From the NCBI GenBank assembly GCA_038330085.1, contig JBBQNP010000029.1, positions 1 through 38,257 of the forward strand: a stretch of 38,257 nucleotides of DNA, in the 5' to 3' direction. The notes under the pieces are model-generated. The model ran no database searches and had not been told where the DNA came from. It was given only the letters and a program-made list of their open reading frames with translations. The translations under genes and the position numbers were made by a program. The DNA comes from JAEUIA01 sp038330085. Its GTDB lineage: Bacteria; Planctomycetota; UBA1135; GCA-002686595. Every line of letters begins with the position of its first letter. Positions within the stretch are counted from its first letter, which is position 1. Shown in pieces: positions 1 to 7,666 of the stretch.

Positions 1-150
1 GAAGGTCTGCGCGGTCACACGAGCGGTCTCGCGATCCCGACGTACGTGATCGACGGACCGGGCGGCGGCGGGAAGATCCCGGTCGGGCCGAACTACCTCT
101 TGCACTACGACCCCAAGAAGAAGAAGGCGATCCTGCGCAACGACCAGTGA
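1..150 (+). CDS. kamA: Lysine 2,3-aminomutase (KamA family radical SAM), C-terminal end only
   Basis: The window opens inside this gene; 49 codons and a TGA are visible. The motif EGLRGHTSGLAIPTYVIDGP followed by GGGGKIPVGPNY is the signature C-terminal stretch of PLP- and radical-SAM-dependent lysine 2,3-aminomutases, which convert L-lysine to beta-lysine in the cytoplasm. The radical SAM Cys motif and the PLP lysine lie upstream, outside the window. The reading frame stops at TGA (148-150) after ILRNDQ, but the same frame continues with RIFEYSEP, matching the usual KamA ending (LRN-x-x-G-x4-Y-x-EP). The TGA therefore sits where glycine (GGA) is expected; see the next entry. It leads directly into two ATP-grasp ligases. 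Family assignment is secure. The exact substrate (lysine, glutamate or another amino acid) cannot be read from this fragment. Confidence 0.85.
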   Translation, partial: EGLRGHTSGLAIPTYVIDGPGGGGKIPVGPNYLLHYDPKKKKAILRNDQ

Positions 151-534
151 CGCATCTTCGAGTACAGCGAGCCGCAAGGTCGCAGTGCGTTGACGGCGAA
201 GACGCAGCGCCTGTCGCGCGACGGCGAGGTGAAGCCGACCAGCGGGCCGAAGTACGCGAGCAAGAACAGCAACGGGAACGGCCACTCGAATGGGAACGGC
301 CATTCCAATGGAAAGGCCCACTCCAACGGGAACGGTCACGCGAACGGCAGCGGTCATGCTGAGTCCGGCTCGCACGAAAACGGCGCGCGCACCGGCGAAG
401 ACGGGCTGCCCAGCGTCGGCAAGAGCGGCTGGGTCCACCGCGGACACTCGCGCGAAGAACGCCTGAAGAACGCAGCCGACACGAGGAACGCGACCGACAT
501 TCCGCGCGCGAACGGCGCCCACAAACCGGAGTGA
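151..534 (+). pseudogene. KamA C-terminal extension beyond an in-frame TGA; His/Asn/Gly repeat tail
   Basis: This is the same reading frame as the KamA end, open from the TGA at 148-150 to the TGA at 532-534. It begins RIFEYSEPQ, which is KamA-like, so this is the missing end of kamA rather than a separate gene. A tail follows with five 6-residue repeats (271-360): NGNGHS, NGNGHS, NGKAHS, NGNGHA, NGSGHA. The repeat copies differ mostly at third codon positions (AAC/AAT, CAC/CAT, TCG/TCC, GGG/GGA/GGC), as expected if the protein sequence is kept by selection. The last ~55 residues are hydrophilic and unrecognised. The end of the frame carries the GGAG ribosome site of the next gene. No convincing independent start exists (TTG at 190 is the first candidate). 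It is either a fragment left by a nonsense change, a readthrough extension (the stop context is UGA-C, a leaky one), or a sequence error. Confidence 0.6.
271..360 (+). repeat. 18-bp coding tandem repeat, five copies (NGxGH[S/A])
   Basis: Five contiguous 18-bp units encode Asn-Gly-x-Gly/Ala-His-Ser/Ala. Unit boundaries are 271, 289, 307, 325 and 343. Divergence between units is mainly synonymous. The His spacing (every sixth residue) would allow metal binding, but that is speculation. Confidence 0.85.
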
Positions 535-537
535 GCG

Positions 538-1530
538 ATGCGCGTCGGCATCGCCTTCGACCTGAAGTCGGACTTCGGGGCCCTCACGGACGGCCCTGAG
601 GATCGCCTCGAGGAGTACGACTCGAGCGCCACCGTCGACGCGATCGCGGCCGTGCTGAAGGAGCGCGGACACGAACCGTCTCTGCTCGGCGGCGGACGTC
701 GGTTCGTCGAGAGCCTGCTCGCGCATCCGCCCGACCTCGTCTTCAACATCGCCGAGGGATTCGGGACGCGCTCGCGCGAGGCGCACGTGCCGTCGGTGTG
801 CGAGATGCTGCGCGTACCGGTCACGCACAGCGACCCGTTGACGCTGGCGCTCACGCTCGACAAGGCGATGGCCAAGCGCATCGCGACGTCGATGGATGTC
901 GCGACGCCGCACTTCGTGGTGACGAGCACGTTCGAGGAAGCACAACGCGCAGCACTCGGCTACCCCGCGATGGTGAAGCCCGCCTTCGAGGGCTCGAGCA
1001 TGGGCATCCGTCGGCACTCGCGCGTCATCGACGCCGACGGCATGCGGCGCGAGATCGAGCGCATCGTCGGCGACTACCACCAGCCCGCTCTCGTCGAGGA
1101 GTTCTGCCCCGGCCCGGAGTTCACGGTCGGCGTGCTCGGCACGGGCGAGACTGCGCGCGTGATCGGCGTGATGGAGATCGTGCCCTTGCGCGCGAAGCCG
1201 GACGAGTTCGTGTACTCGCTCGAAGTGAAGCGCGATTGGGAGCGCGAGGTCGAATACCACGTGCCGCCGAAACGCGATCCGCGCATCGTGCGCGCGATCG
1301 AAAAGTGTGCGCTCGACGCGTACAGAGCGCTCGAATGCCGCGACATCGCGCGCGTCGACGTGCGCCTGGACGTGATGGGCGTGCCGTGCTTCCTCGAGGT
1401 CAACCCGCTGCCGGGTTTGAACCCGCGCACCGGCGACCTGTGCATCCTCGCCGCGCGCAGCGGCCTCGCGTACGTCGACCTGATCGACGGGATCGTGCGC
1501 AACGCGTGCGCGCGTCACGGTCTGTCGTGA
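538..1530 (+). CDS. ATP-grasp ligase, D-alanine-D-alanine ligase-like (paralogue 1)
   Basis: A 330-residue ATP-grasp enzyme of the Ddl superfamily, which joins two amino acids (or an amino acid and an amine) through an acyl-phosphate using ATP. Visible features are the N-terminal MRVGIAFDLK strand, the substrate-side motif DLVFNIAEGFG (about residues 67-77), the ATP-binding KPAFEGSSMGI (about 147-157), HQPALVEEF in the central domain, and the Mg-binding LEVNPLPGLNP near residue 286. The length is typical of Ddl (300-360). The ATG has a good GGAG six bases upstream, lying in the end of the KamA extension. The neighbours are kamA, a second diverged ATP-grasp and a GNAT enzyme. No cell-wall mur gene is adjacent, so the substrate is probably not D-alanine; a beta-amino acid made by KamA is the natural guess. 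Superfamily is sure, substrate unknown. Confidence 0.85.
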   Translation: MRVGIAFDLKSDFGALTDGPEDRLEEYDSSATVDAIAAVLKERGHEPSLLGGGRRFVESLLAHPPDLVFNIAEGFGTRSREAHVPSVCEMLRVPVTHSDPLTLALTLDKAMAKRIATSMDVATPHFVVTSTFEEAQRAALGYPAMVKPAFEGSSMGIRRHSRVIDADGMRREIERIVGDYHQPALVEEFCPGPEFTVGVLGTGETARVIGVMEIVPLRAKPDEFVYSLEVKRDWEREVEYHVPPKRDPRIVRAIEKCALDAYRALECRDIARVDVRLDVMGVPCFLEVNPLPGLNPRTGDLCILAARSGLAYVDLIDGIVRNACARHGLS

Positions 1531-1564
1531 CGCGCGCGATGAGACGGTTCAGCCCGTGAGCTCG

Positions 1565-2593
1565 ATGCGCGTAGGCCTCCTGCGCAGCGCCGACACCGGC
1601 CTCGCGCATGGTGAAGCGCACGACGCGCTCGCCGTGCAAGCCGTGGGTGACGAAGCGCGCGCGATTGACGATGCGTGTCGCGCGAACGGCTGGACTCCTG
1701 TCCCGATCGAAGCGGGCGCCGATCCGCTGCTCACGCTCACCCACCTGCGTGATGCACGTTGCGACGTCGTCTTCCAGTTGTGCGAGTCGATCGCGGGCGA
1801 AGCTCGCCTCGAAGCGGCTGCCGCGTGGCTGCTCGAATGGGCGCGCATCCCGTACACCGGTTCGGGTCCGGTCGCGATCACGATCGCGCTGCAGAAACCG
1901 CTGGCGCGCGCCGTCCTCGCATCGCGCAACGTGCCCGTGCCAAACGGATTCGTTCTCGAGACCTCGACCGACCCCATCCCGACCTTGATCGATGAGCGCA
2001 GCCGCTGGATCGTGAAGCCCTCGCGCGAGGACGCGAGCCACGGCATCTCCACCGCCAGCGTCGTCACCGGCGAGCGCGCGATCCTCGAACGGGCCGCCTG
2101 GGTCATCGCGACCTACCACCAGCCGGCCCTCGTCGAAGAGTTCGTCGACGGCCGCGAGATCAATGTTTCGATCCTCGGTAGCGGCGAAAAGGCCCAGATC
2201 CTGCCCCTCGCCGAAATCGACTGGACCGGCTTTCCGGCCGGGGCCCCGCGGATCATCACCTTCACCGCGAAATGGGATCCTGCGAGCGTCGAGTACAAGG
2301 GCTCGATGCCCGGTCCGCTCCGCGATCTCGCGCCGGAACTCGAAGCTCTCGTTCGCACTCGGGCCCGCGCCGCGTACGATGCCGTCGGCCTCGAAGGCTA
2401 TGGGCGCATCGACCTGCGCGTGCACCCGACGCGCGGCCCCCTCGTGATCGACGTGAACCCCAACCCCGACATCTCCCCCGACGCCGGTCTCGCGAAAGCG
2501 GCCGCGCGCGGAGGCATTGCGTATGAACAGCTCATCGCCCGGATCGTCCGCTCCGCCACAGAGCGCGGTGCTGCGATCCTTGCGAGCGTCTGA
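1565..2593 (+). CDS. ATP-grasp ligase, D-alanine-D-alanine ligase-like (paralogue 2)
   Basis: A second ATP-grasp enzyme of about 342 residues. It shares with paralogue 1 the MRVG- start and the exact block YHQPALVEEF, but is otherwise strongly diverged. Its phosphate loop reads KPSREDASHGIS instead of the usual KPxxEGSSxGI, and its metal-binding end reads IDVNPNPDISPDAG, the Asp-x-Asn-x-Asn ATP-grasp signature. The motif DVVFQLCESIAGEAR near residue 67 corresponds to the substrate-side motif of paralogue 1. I chose ATG 1565 because MRVGLLRS aligns with the paralogue start; GTG 1556 is three codons upstream in the same frame. The gene lies 34 bp after paralogue 1 and overlaps the GNAT gene. 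Two unlike ligases in one operon suggest two successive condensations or two different acceptors. Confidence 0.83.
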   Translation: MRVGLLRSADTGLAHGEAHDALAVQAVGDEARAIDDACRANGWTPVPIEAGADPLLTLTHLRDARCDVVFQLCESIAGEARLEAAAAWLLEWARIPYTGSGPVAITIALQKPLARAVLASRNVPVPNGFVLETSTDPIPTLIDERSRWIVKPSREDASHGISTASVVTGERAILERAAWVIATYHQPALVEEFVDGREINVSILGSGEKAQILPLAEIDWTGFPAGAPRIITFTAKWDPASVEYKGSMPGPLRDLAPELEALVRTRARAAYDAVGLEGYGRIDLRVHPTRGPLVIDVNPNPDISPDAGLAKAAARGGIAYEQLIARIVRSATERGAAILASV

Positions 2594-3041
2594 CCGCGCT
2601 CCACTTGCGGCGATCCTGCGCGCGACGCAGGTGTTCCAGCCGTACGAGATCGACGTCGCGCTCGAATTGATCGACGCACCCGCGTCGTCGGGCTATCGCT
2701 TCATCGTCGCCGAGATCAGCGGTACCGAGCTCGAGTGCCGCGTCGCCGGCTACGCGTGCTTCGGCCAGACGCCGTGCACCGATGGCACGTGGGACCTGTA
2801 CTGGATCGCGGTGGATCCGACGCTCCACGGGGCGGGAGTCGGCTGGAGGCTGATGCACGCAACCGAAGACGCGATCCGCGCCGACCACGGACGCATGATC
2901 GTGATCGAGACCGCTTCGAAGCCCGCGTACGACCGCACGCGCGCGTTCTACATCAAGTATGGCTGCCGCGAGGTCGCGCGAGTCCCCGATTTCTATTCCG
3001 TAGGCGACGACAAGGTCGTCTACACATTCACCCTGCAATGA
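2523..3041 (+). CDS. GNAT family N-acetyltransferase
   Basis: A 172-residue acetyl-CoA-dependent acyltransferase. The acetyl-CoA loop is clear in IAVDPTLHGAGVGWRLM (V-x-P then H-G-A-G-V-G), followed by IVIETASKPAYDRTRAFYIKYG, the usual C-terminal GNAT pattern ending in an AFYxKxGF-type motif. The first 71 bases overlap the end of the preceding ATP-grasp gene. ATG 2523 is preferred because GGAGG (2510-2514) lies eight bases before it; GTG 2568 would give a shorter protein starting nearer the domain. It ends in an ATGA overlap with the next gene. KamA paired with a GNAT recalls the AblA/AblB pair that makes N-epsilon-acetyl-beta-lysine, a compatible solute, but the two ATP-grasp enzymes are not part of that known pathway. 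Substrate unknown. Confidence 0.85.
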   Translation: MNSSSPGSSAPPQSAVLRSLRASDRAPLAAILRATQVFQPYEIDVALELIDAPASSGYRFIVAEISGTELECRVAGYACFGQTPCTDGTWDLYWIAVDPTLHGAGVGWRLMHATEDAIRADHGRMIVIETASKPAYDRTRAFYIKYGCREVARVPDFYSVGDDKVVYTFTLQ

Positions 3042-3616
3042 CCCCTGAAAACCCGTCCACAGAACTCGCCGCAGACACGACTGCAGCCACCGAAGTCGTC
3101 ATCGAAGGCCTGGACGAAGCACGCTTCGACTGCGTGTATCCAACTTGCGGCGGCATCTGCTGCGTGAACGGACGTCCGCCGCTCGAAGCGGGCGAGGACG
3201 AGCGCATCGCGCAGAACCTCGAGAAGTTCCTGCCGCACTTGCGTCCGGAAGCGCGCGAGCGCGTGGCCAAGAAGGGCCACCTCACGAACCGCCGCAAGGA
3301 GGGTCTGCCCGCGCTTGGGGTCTCGAAGGGTTGGTGTGTGTTCTTCAACGAAGGCTGCGTGCTCCACAAGGTCGGCGCTGAAGAAGGCGACAAGTGGAAG
3401 TACAAGCCCTGGCGCTGCATCGCGTTCCCGCTCGAACGATCGGGCACGAAGCGCTGGCACGTGCGGCAGTGGAAGCACCGCGGTGAAGCCTGGGATCTCT
3501 TCTGCCTGAACCCGCGCGAATCACGGAAAACGCCGCGCGAAACGCTCAAGGAAGAAGTGCAGTTCGTGCGCGATCTCGAAGCCGGCAAGGAAAGCTGGCG
3601 CCGGCTCAAGCGCTGA
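3038..3616 (+). CDS. Cys-cluster protein, DUF3109/YkgJ-like
   Basis: A 192-residue protein with the cluster FDCVYPTCGGICC (Cys 32, 37, 41, 42) and later Cys 100, 107 and 127 in WCVFFNEGC and KPWRC. This is the arrangement of DUF3109/YkgJ-type proteins (CxxxxCxGxCC, then CxxFxxxGC and a final Cys before IAFPL), thought to bind zinc or an iron-sulfur cluster. No enzymatic role is established. The ATG overlaps the stop of the GNAT gene (ATGA), so it is very likely translated with it and is the last gene of the kamA operon. The first ~25 residues are Thr/Glu-rich and outside the domain. A longer open frame runs upstream, but it is the shadow of the GNAT gene. Confidence 0.8.
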   Translation: MTPENPSTELAADTTAATEVVIEGLDEARFDCVYPTCGGICCVNGRPPLEAGEDERIAQNLEKFLPHLRPEARERVAKKGHLTNRRKEGLPALGVSKGWCVFFNEGCVLHKVGAEEGDKWKYKPWRCIAFPLERSGTKRWHVRQWKHRGEAWDLFCLNPRESRKTPRETLKEEVQFVRDLEAGKESWRRLKR

Positions 3617-3649
3617 ACGGCTCGCCATTCTTCGGGTAGGAGGCTCCCC

Positions 3650-3683
3650 AGGAATTGACAGTTCCTGACAGGCGACCGATGCT
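3650..3683 (+). promoter_or_regulatory. Putative promoter/operator of the ParD-like gene
   Basis: A perfect TTGACA (3655-3660) lies between the inverted repeat arms AGGAA (3650-3654) and TTCCT (3662-3666). TGACAG is also repeated directly (from 3656 and 3666). A weak -10 (GATGCT, 3678-3683) follows at 17 bp. ParD-type antitoxins usually bind such repeats over their own promoter. The -35 and the repeat are seen; function is inferred. Confidence 0.4.
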
Positions 3684-3692
3684 GGCGCCGTC

Positions 3693-3971
3693 ATGACGAA
3701 GAAGCACACGCTGGCGAGCATGACCGTGTCGTTGCCTGCCTCACAGAAGGAGTACGTTCGCAAACAGGCTGAGGCGACAGGTTGCAGCACTCCGAGTGAG
3801 TACATCCGACGTCTCATCCATGCCGACCAACGGGTTCATGAGAGGGACTCGCTGGAAGCGATGATCCTTCAAGGACTCGATTCATCAGCGCGCGAAATGA
3901 CCGCGAAGGAATGGATGAGGCTCCGCCATTCAGTGCGGGAGCAGTTGGCGAATCGGCGACAGGCGCACTGA
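3693..3971 (+). CDS. ParD-like antitoxin (ribbon-helix-helix), no partner toxin
   Basis: A 92-residue protein. The N-terminal strand TLASMTVSLPASQKEYVRK and the motif CSTPSEYIRRLI are typical of ParD/CopG-type ribbon-helix-helix antitoxins, which bind DNA through an N-terminal beta ribbon and neutralise a ParE toxin with their C-terminal half. ParD proteins are usually 75-100 residues, so the size fits. No parE follows: the next gene (rodA) is convergent and starts its stop codon 30 bp away, and nothing upstream looks like a toxin. The gene has its own promoter-like region and is visibly less GC-rich than its neighbours, suggesting recent acquisition. It may be a solitary remnant, or act on a toxin elsewhere. 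No clear ribosome site precedes the ATG. Confidence 0.72.
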   Translation: MTKKHTLASMTVSLPASQKEYVRKQAEATGCSTPSEYIRRLIHADQRVHERDSLEAMILQGLDSSAREMTAKEWMRLRHSVREQLANRRQAH

Positions 3972-4001
3972 GCCTCAACGTCGATCCGCGCGAGACGATG
4001 T

Positions 4002-5216
4002 TCAGTACCCCTTGAACGAGTCCTCGTCGAGCGACGGTTCGCGGTGTGCGCACAAGCCCAGCGCGAGACCCAGCAAGAGGAACGTCACGAGCAGCGACGA
4101 TCCGCCGGTCGAGAAGAGCGGCAACGTCAACCCCGTCAACGGCAACAACCCCAGGTTCACGCTCACGTTGATGAACAAGTGCGCTGCGAAATAGAGCGCG
4201 ATCCCTCCGACGGCCAGCCGTGAGAACCGATCGCGCAACGAGGCCGCGCTCCCCATGATCAGCGCGATCAACAGCCCGTAGAGCACGAGCACGATCGCTG
4301 ATCCGACCCAGCCCAACTCTTCCGCGACCACCGCGAACACGGAGTCGCAGTCGCGCTCCGGCAAGTGCCCGGCTTCGTTCGCGACGCCTTGCCCGATGCC
4401 TTGTCCGAACCAGCCGCCGTTCCCGATCGCAACGCGCGCGTGGTAGCTGTGGAAGGCCGGCCCCGTGCGCGCGTCGATCAGGTCGTGCGCACCGAAGCTC
4501 TGCATCCACGTGTCGACGCGCTGCATCTGGTAGTCGTGCACGCCGACGCGGAAGTACACGACGCAGAATGCGAGCACCGCAGTTCCGAAAAGGAACGTGC
4601 CGATCACCTTGGCGCGCGCACCGGCGAGGTACAGCATCCCGAGCGTGATCGGCGCCATCGTCATCGCCGTGCCGAGGTCGGGTTGCAGCGCGACGAGCGC
4701 CATCGGTCCGAACGCGATTGCGAGGGGCGGGCCCCAGTCCTTCGCGCGCTGAAGACGGTTTCTGTAGAGCGTCCCCGCGAGCGCGAGGATGAGCCCGACC
4801 TTCGCGACCTCGGAAGGCTGCAGTTCGAAACCGATCACCGGGATGAGGATCCAACGCCGCGATCCGTTGTGGATCGTGCCGACGACGAACAGCGCCATGA
4901 GCAATGCGAGCGTGAGCGCGTACAGGATGCTCGCGTTACGCCGCAGCCAGCGCGGCCGCACTGCGAGCCCGACGAAGAATGCCGGCAAGGCGAGCACCAT
5001 CTTTTGCAGGTGCTTCTGGAACTCGATCGGCTTGAGCCTGCTCAAGCGCTGGTCGACGTCGGACATCGCGTGGATGAAGACGAGGCCGCACACGACGAGG
5101 AGCACGGCGATCGCGAGCACGTGCCAGTCGAGCTCGAACCAGCGGACCTCCCGCAACGACAGCACGCGCTGTCCTTCGAGCCACGGCTTGCGCCCTTTGC
5201 CGGAGCCATCGCTCAC
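4002..5216 (-). CDS. rodA: Rod shape-determining SEDS glycosyltransferase RodA
   Basis: A 404-residue polytopic membrane protein of the SEDS family, the peptidoglycan polymerase that works with PBP2 in the elongasome. Seen motifs are NGSRRWI, QPSEVAK, LQPDLGTAM, the periplasmic LPERDCDSVFAVVAEELG (containing the catalytic-type Asp region) and TGLTLPLFSTGGSSLL near the end. About ten hydrophobic segments are present, and the N-terminus carries a ~30-residue cytoplasmic extension before the first one. The GTG start overlaps the stop of PBP2 (GTGA), so translation is coupled, as expected for partner proteins. It is the last gene of the mre/mrd operon and is convergent with the ParD-like gene, with only 30 bp between stops and no obvious terminator. 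Confidence 0.95.
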   Translation of the reverse strand: MSDGSGKGRKPWLEGQRVLSLREVRWFELDWHVLAIAVLLVVCGLVFIHAMSDVDQRLSRLKPIEFQKHLQKMVLALPAFFVGLAVRPRWLRRNASILYALTLALLMALFVVGTIHNGSRRWILIPVIGFELQPSEVAKVGLILALAGTLYRNRLQRAKDWGPPLAIAFGPMALVALQPDLGTAMTMAPITLGMLYLAGARAKVIGTFLFGTAVLAFCVVYFRVGVHDYQMQRVDTWMQSFGAHDLIDARTGPAFHSYHARVAIGNGGWFGQGIGQGVANEAGHLPERDCDSVFAVVAEELGWVGSAIVLVLYGLLIALIMGSAASLRDRFSRLAVGGIALYFAAHLFINVSVNLGLLPLTGLTLPLFSTGGSSLLVTFLLLGLALGLCAHREPSLDEDSFKGY

Positions 5217-7666
5217 CGCGGCGCAACCTTTCGTTCGAGATCCAATCCGGTACGTTCGGGATCCACTCCGGTCCGTTTGGGATCTACTCCGGCGACGTTG
5301 CGCGTCGCGAAGTCCTTGACCTCCGGCAGCTCGAGAAACTCCTGCGCCAGGAACACGGCGGTTTTCGTCGACGTTTCGGCCGTTTCGTGCAGGAACACGA
5401 CCAGGATCGCGCGCGGCTTGTCGGCGGGGAAATAGCCGGCGACCCAGGTGTGCTTGAGGAGCTTCTTCGTCCCCTTGTTGTTCGACCCTTCCTGCGGCGT
5501 TTCGAACTCACGGTAGTCGGCGCTGCCGGTCTTGCACGCGAAGGAATACCCGAGACCCGGCTTCGCCTGCCCGATCACTTTCGCAGTTCCAACGAGCACG
5601 ACGTCGTTCAGCGCGGCGCGCACGGTGGCGAGGCTGTGCTCGTCCAACCCGAGCGACCGCGATTCGTGCGGGATCTCCCGATCTCCGATCTTCTGGACGA
5701 GGCGCACCGTGGGAAGCGTGCCCGTCACGATGCCGACCATCGCGCGACCGACCTGCATCGGCGTGGCTTCGACGATGCTCAATCCGTTCGGGAACTGCAG
5801 GTGCTTGCGCCGCTCGTTCAGGTCGCTAGCAAGGCGCTTCCAGTGCGCGCACGTGTGCTCGATCAGCCCTGACCGGCCCTTCGTTCCGAAGCACAGGATC
5901 CCCGTCGGCTCGCCGAAGCCGAACGTGTGCATCATGTCCAGGCACTGATCCGTGTCGTAGCGCAGCCCGAGTTGCGCGAAGTACGCGTTGCACGATTCGA
6001 CCAGCGCCCGGTGGAGCGCGAGCGTGTAGTGCTCCTCGAGGCAGTGCATCGTCTCGAACCGCCCGTGATGCGCGTCGTTCGGATCCTCGCATTGGAACGT
6101 CGTGCTCGGATCGAAGCCGAGCTTGGAGAGCGCGTACGCTGCGACGAACGGCTTGAACACCGAACCCGGCGGCTGGAACGTCGGCGACTCGAGCGTGCGT
6201 TCGCGACGGTACTTGCGCTCGTCGTCGCGGCCCTCGGCGGGTTCGAGACCCATCTCGTCCGGCGCGGAAGCTGCGACGAGCACGTCGCCATCGAGCGTGA
6301 GCATGAGGATCGCGCCGACGGGGTTCTTGAACCACACCTCGTCGGTGCCCTGCACGATGGGCACGCGCGGTGCCGCGAGCAGGTTTTGCGCCGCGATCTG
6401 CAGCTTCTGGTCGATCGTGAGAACGACGTCGTCGCCGTCGCGCGCTGACATTCCGCGCGTCCCGCTCCGCGCGCGACCGCGTTCTTCGAGGCCCTCGCTC
6501 ACCAGCCAGCCGGGCGTGGGGCTCAGCTCGGGATCGAGGTAGTGCTCGAGCCCCGTGCCGCCCGTCCATTCGTCGGCGGATTGAACGCGCTTGCGCAGAG
6601 CGTCGAGCTCGTGCTTGTCGTCTTCGCTGCGCACTGTCTGGTACTGCAGCTCTTCCAAGCGCCGCTCGTCGTTCGACTGTTTCAGCATCTCGCGCAACTG
6701 CGGCTTGCGCACATCGCCGATCAGAAGTCCGGCGCACGGCTTGCCTCGCGCGTCCACGACGGGTTGCACACGATGCGTCGTCTGGCACACGTCGAAGCCG
6801 CTGAAGTTCTCGGGATGCCGCGCGACGCGTTGCACCAGCTCGTAGGGCGGCTCGGCGAAGAGGCGCACCGGCCGGTTGCCGCGATCGATGAGCACGTACT
6901 TCTCCTGGGTTTCCGCGCGACGCAAACGATCCTCGGAGAAGCGCAAGCGCGTGTTGCCCGGCGCATCAGCGGCGTGAGCAGCGAGAAGGCTCGCGAAGAG
7001 ACGATCGGCCGCGGCCGCGTGACGGCGGTCGAGCGCGCGCACCAGACGAGCCAGCTCTTCGCGCGTTTCGCGGCTCTCGAAGTCGGCGCGATTCTTCGAC
7101 TGCTTCGTCCAGAACTCCGTGGCCGCCGGTTCGCGCAAGGGCTCCATTTCGCCACTGTCGTCCTTCCCCGCGAGGTCGGACAACATGCCGACGACGTGCC
7201 AGGGTTGCACCGGATCCGCGTCGGTCGCGCGCAGCTCCTCGTCTTGGAACGGCAGCACGAGATCCGGCACGTCGACGCCGTGCGGCAGCCGCGCACCGGC
7301 GAAGAGCGTGTCGATTTCCGACAGCACGACGAGGTCGTCGGTCTTGCGCCACGACAACGGGCGTCCCTCTTCGTCGCGCCTGCGATCGGTCCTCCACAGT
7401 CGTGCGAGTTCGTCGAGCAACCTCTCCGCCTCGAGGCTGTCCGCGTCGACCTTCGGCCCCTCGTTCTTTCCGGATTCGCGCTGTTCTGCAGCTTCCTTCT
7501 CGAGCTCGACCTGGACGAGCAGGCGCGGCAGGATCCCGAACTCGAGGCGCGCGTCACGTTCGGCGCGCCGGCTCGCGATCCACTTCTCGAGACGCGCCGA
7601 ATCCCAGCACAATGTGTTCTGGATCCAACCGAGGTCGAACGTCGACTGCAGAGTGCGCGTCGACAC
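5213..7666 (-). CDS. mrdA: Penicillin-binding protein 2 (MrdA), head and transpeptidase part, downstream of an in-frame TAG
   Basis: This 817-codon part carries the D,D-transpeptidase of PBP2. SVFK (residues 502-505 of this part) is the active-site S-x-x-K, SCN (558-560) is S-x-N, and KTG (712-714) is K-T-G. Upstream, ENFSGFDV...RVQPVV with LLIGDV resembles the PBP dimerisation/head domain. It has no signal peptide or membrane segment, so on its own it could not reach the periplasm. It lies in the same frame as the membrane-anchor part (7667-8494), separated only by TAG at 7669-7667, and would restart at the adjoining GTG (TAGGTG). The intact protein would be about 1,093 residues against ~630 in E. 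coli PBP2; most of the excess is a charged region before the head. The C-terminus has three 7-residue repeats. The stop overlaps rodA (GTGA). Confidence 0.85.
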   Translation of the reverse strand: MSTRTLQSTFDLGWIQNTLCWDSARLEKWIASRRAERDARLEFGILPRLLVQVELEKEAAEQRESGKNEGPKVDADSLEAERLLDELARLWRTDRRRDEEGRPLSWRKTDDLVVLSEIDTLFAGARLPHGVDVPDLVLPFQDEELRATDADPVQPWHVVGMLSDLAGKDDSGEMEPLREPAATEFWTKQSKNRADFESRETREELARLVRALDRRHAAAADRLFASLLAAHAADAPGNTRLRFSEDRLRRAETQEKYVLIDRGNRPVRLFAEPPYELVQRVARHPENFSGFDVCQTTHRVQPVVDARGKPCAGLLIGDVRKPQLREMLKQSNDERRLEELQYQTVRSEDDKHELDALRKRVQSADEWTGGTGLEHYLDPELSPTPGWLVSEGLEERGRARSGTRGMSARDGDDVVLTIDQKLQIAAQNLLAAPRVPIVQGTDEVWFKNPVGAILMLTLDGDVLVAASAPDEMGLEPAEGRDDERKYRRERTLESPTFQPPGSVFKPFVAAYALSKLGFDPSTTFQCEDPNDAHHGRFETMHCLEEHYTLALHRALVESCNAYFAQLGLRYDTDQCLDMMHTFGFGEPTGILCFGTKGRSGLIEHTCAHWKRLASDLNERRKHLQFPNGLSIVEATPMQVGRAMVGIVTGTLPTVRLVQKIGDREIPHESRSLGLDEHSLATVRAALNDVVLVGTAKVIGQAKPGLGYSFACKTGSADYREFETPQEGSNNKGTKKLLKHTWVAGYFPADKPRAILVVFLHETAETSTKTAVFLAQEFLELPEVKDFATRNVAGVDPKRTGVDPERTGLDLERKVAPR
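5236..5298 (-). repeat. 21-bp coding tandem repeat at the PBP2 C-terminus, three copies
   Basis: Three 21-bp units (5236-5256, 5257-5277, 5278-5298) encode GVDPKRT, GVDPERT and GLDLERK at the very end of PBP2, after the transpeptidase domain. The last copies sit close to the rodA start, so the repeats could affect coupling or simply be a slippage-prone tail. Confidence 0.8.
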
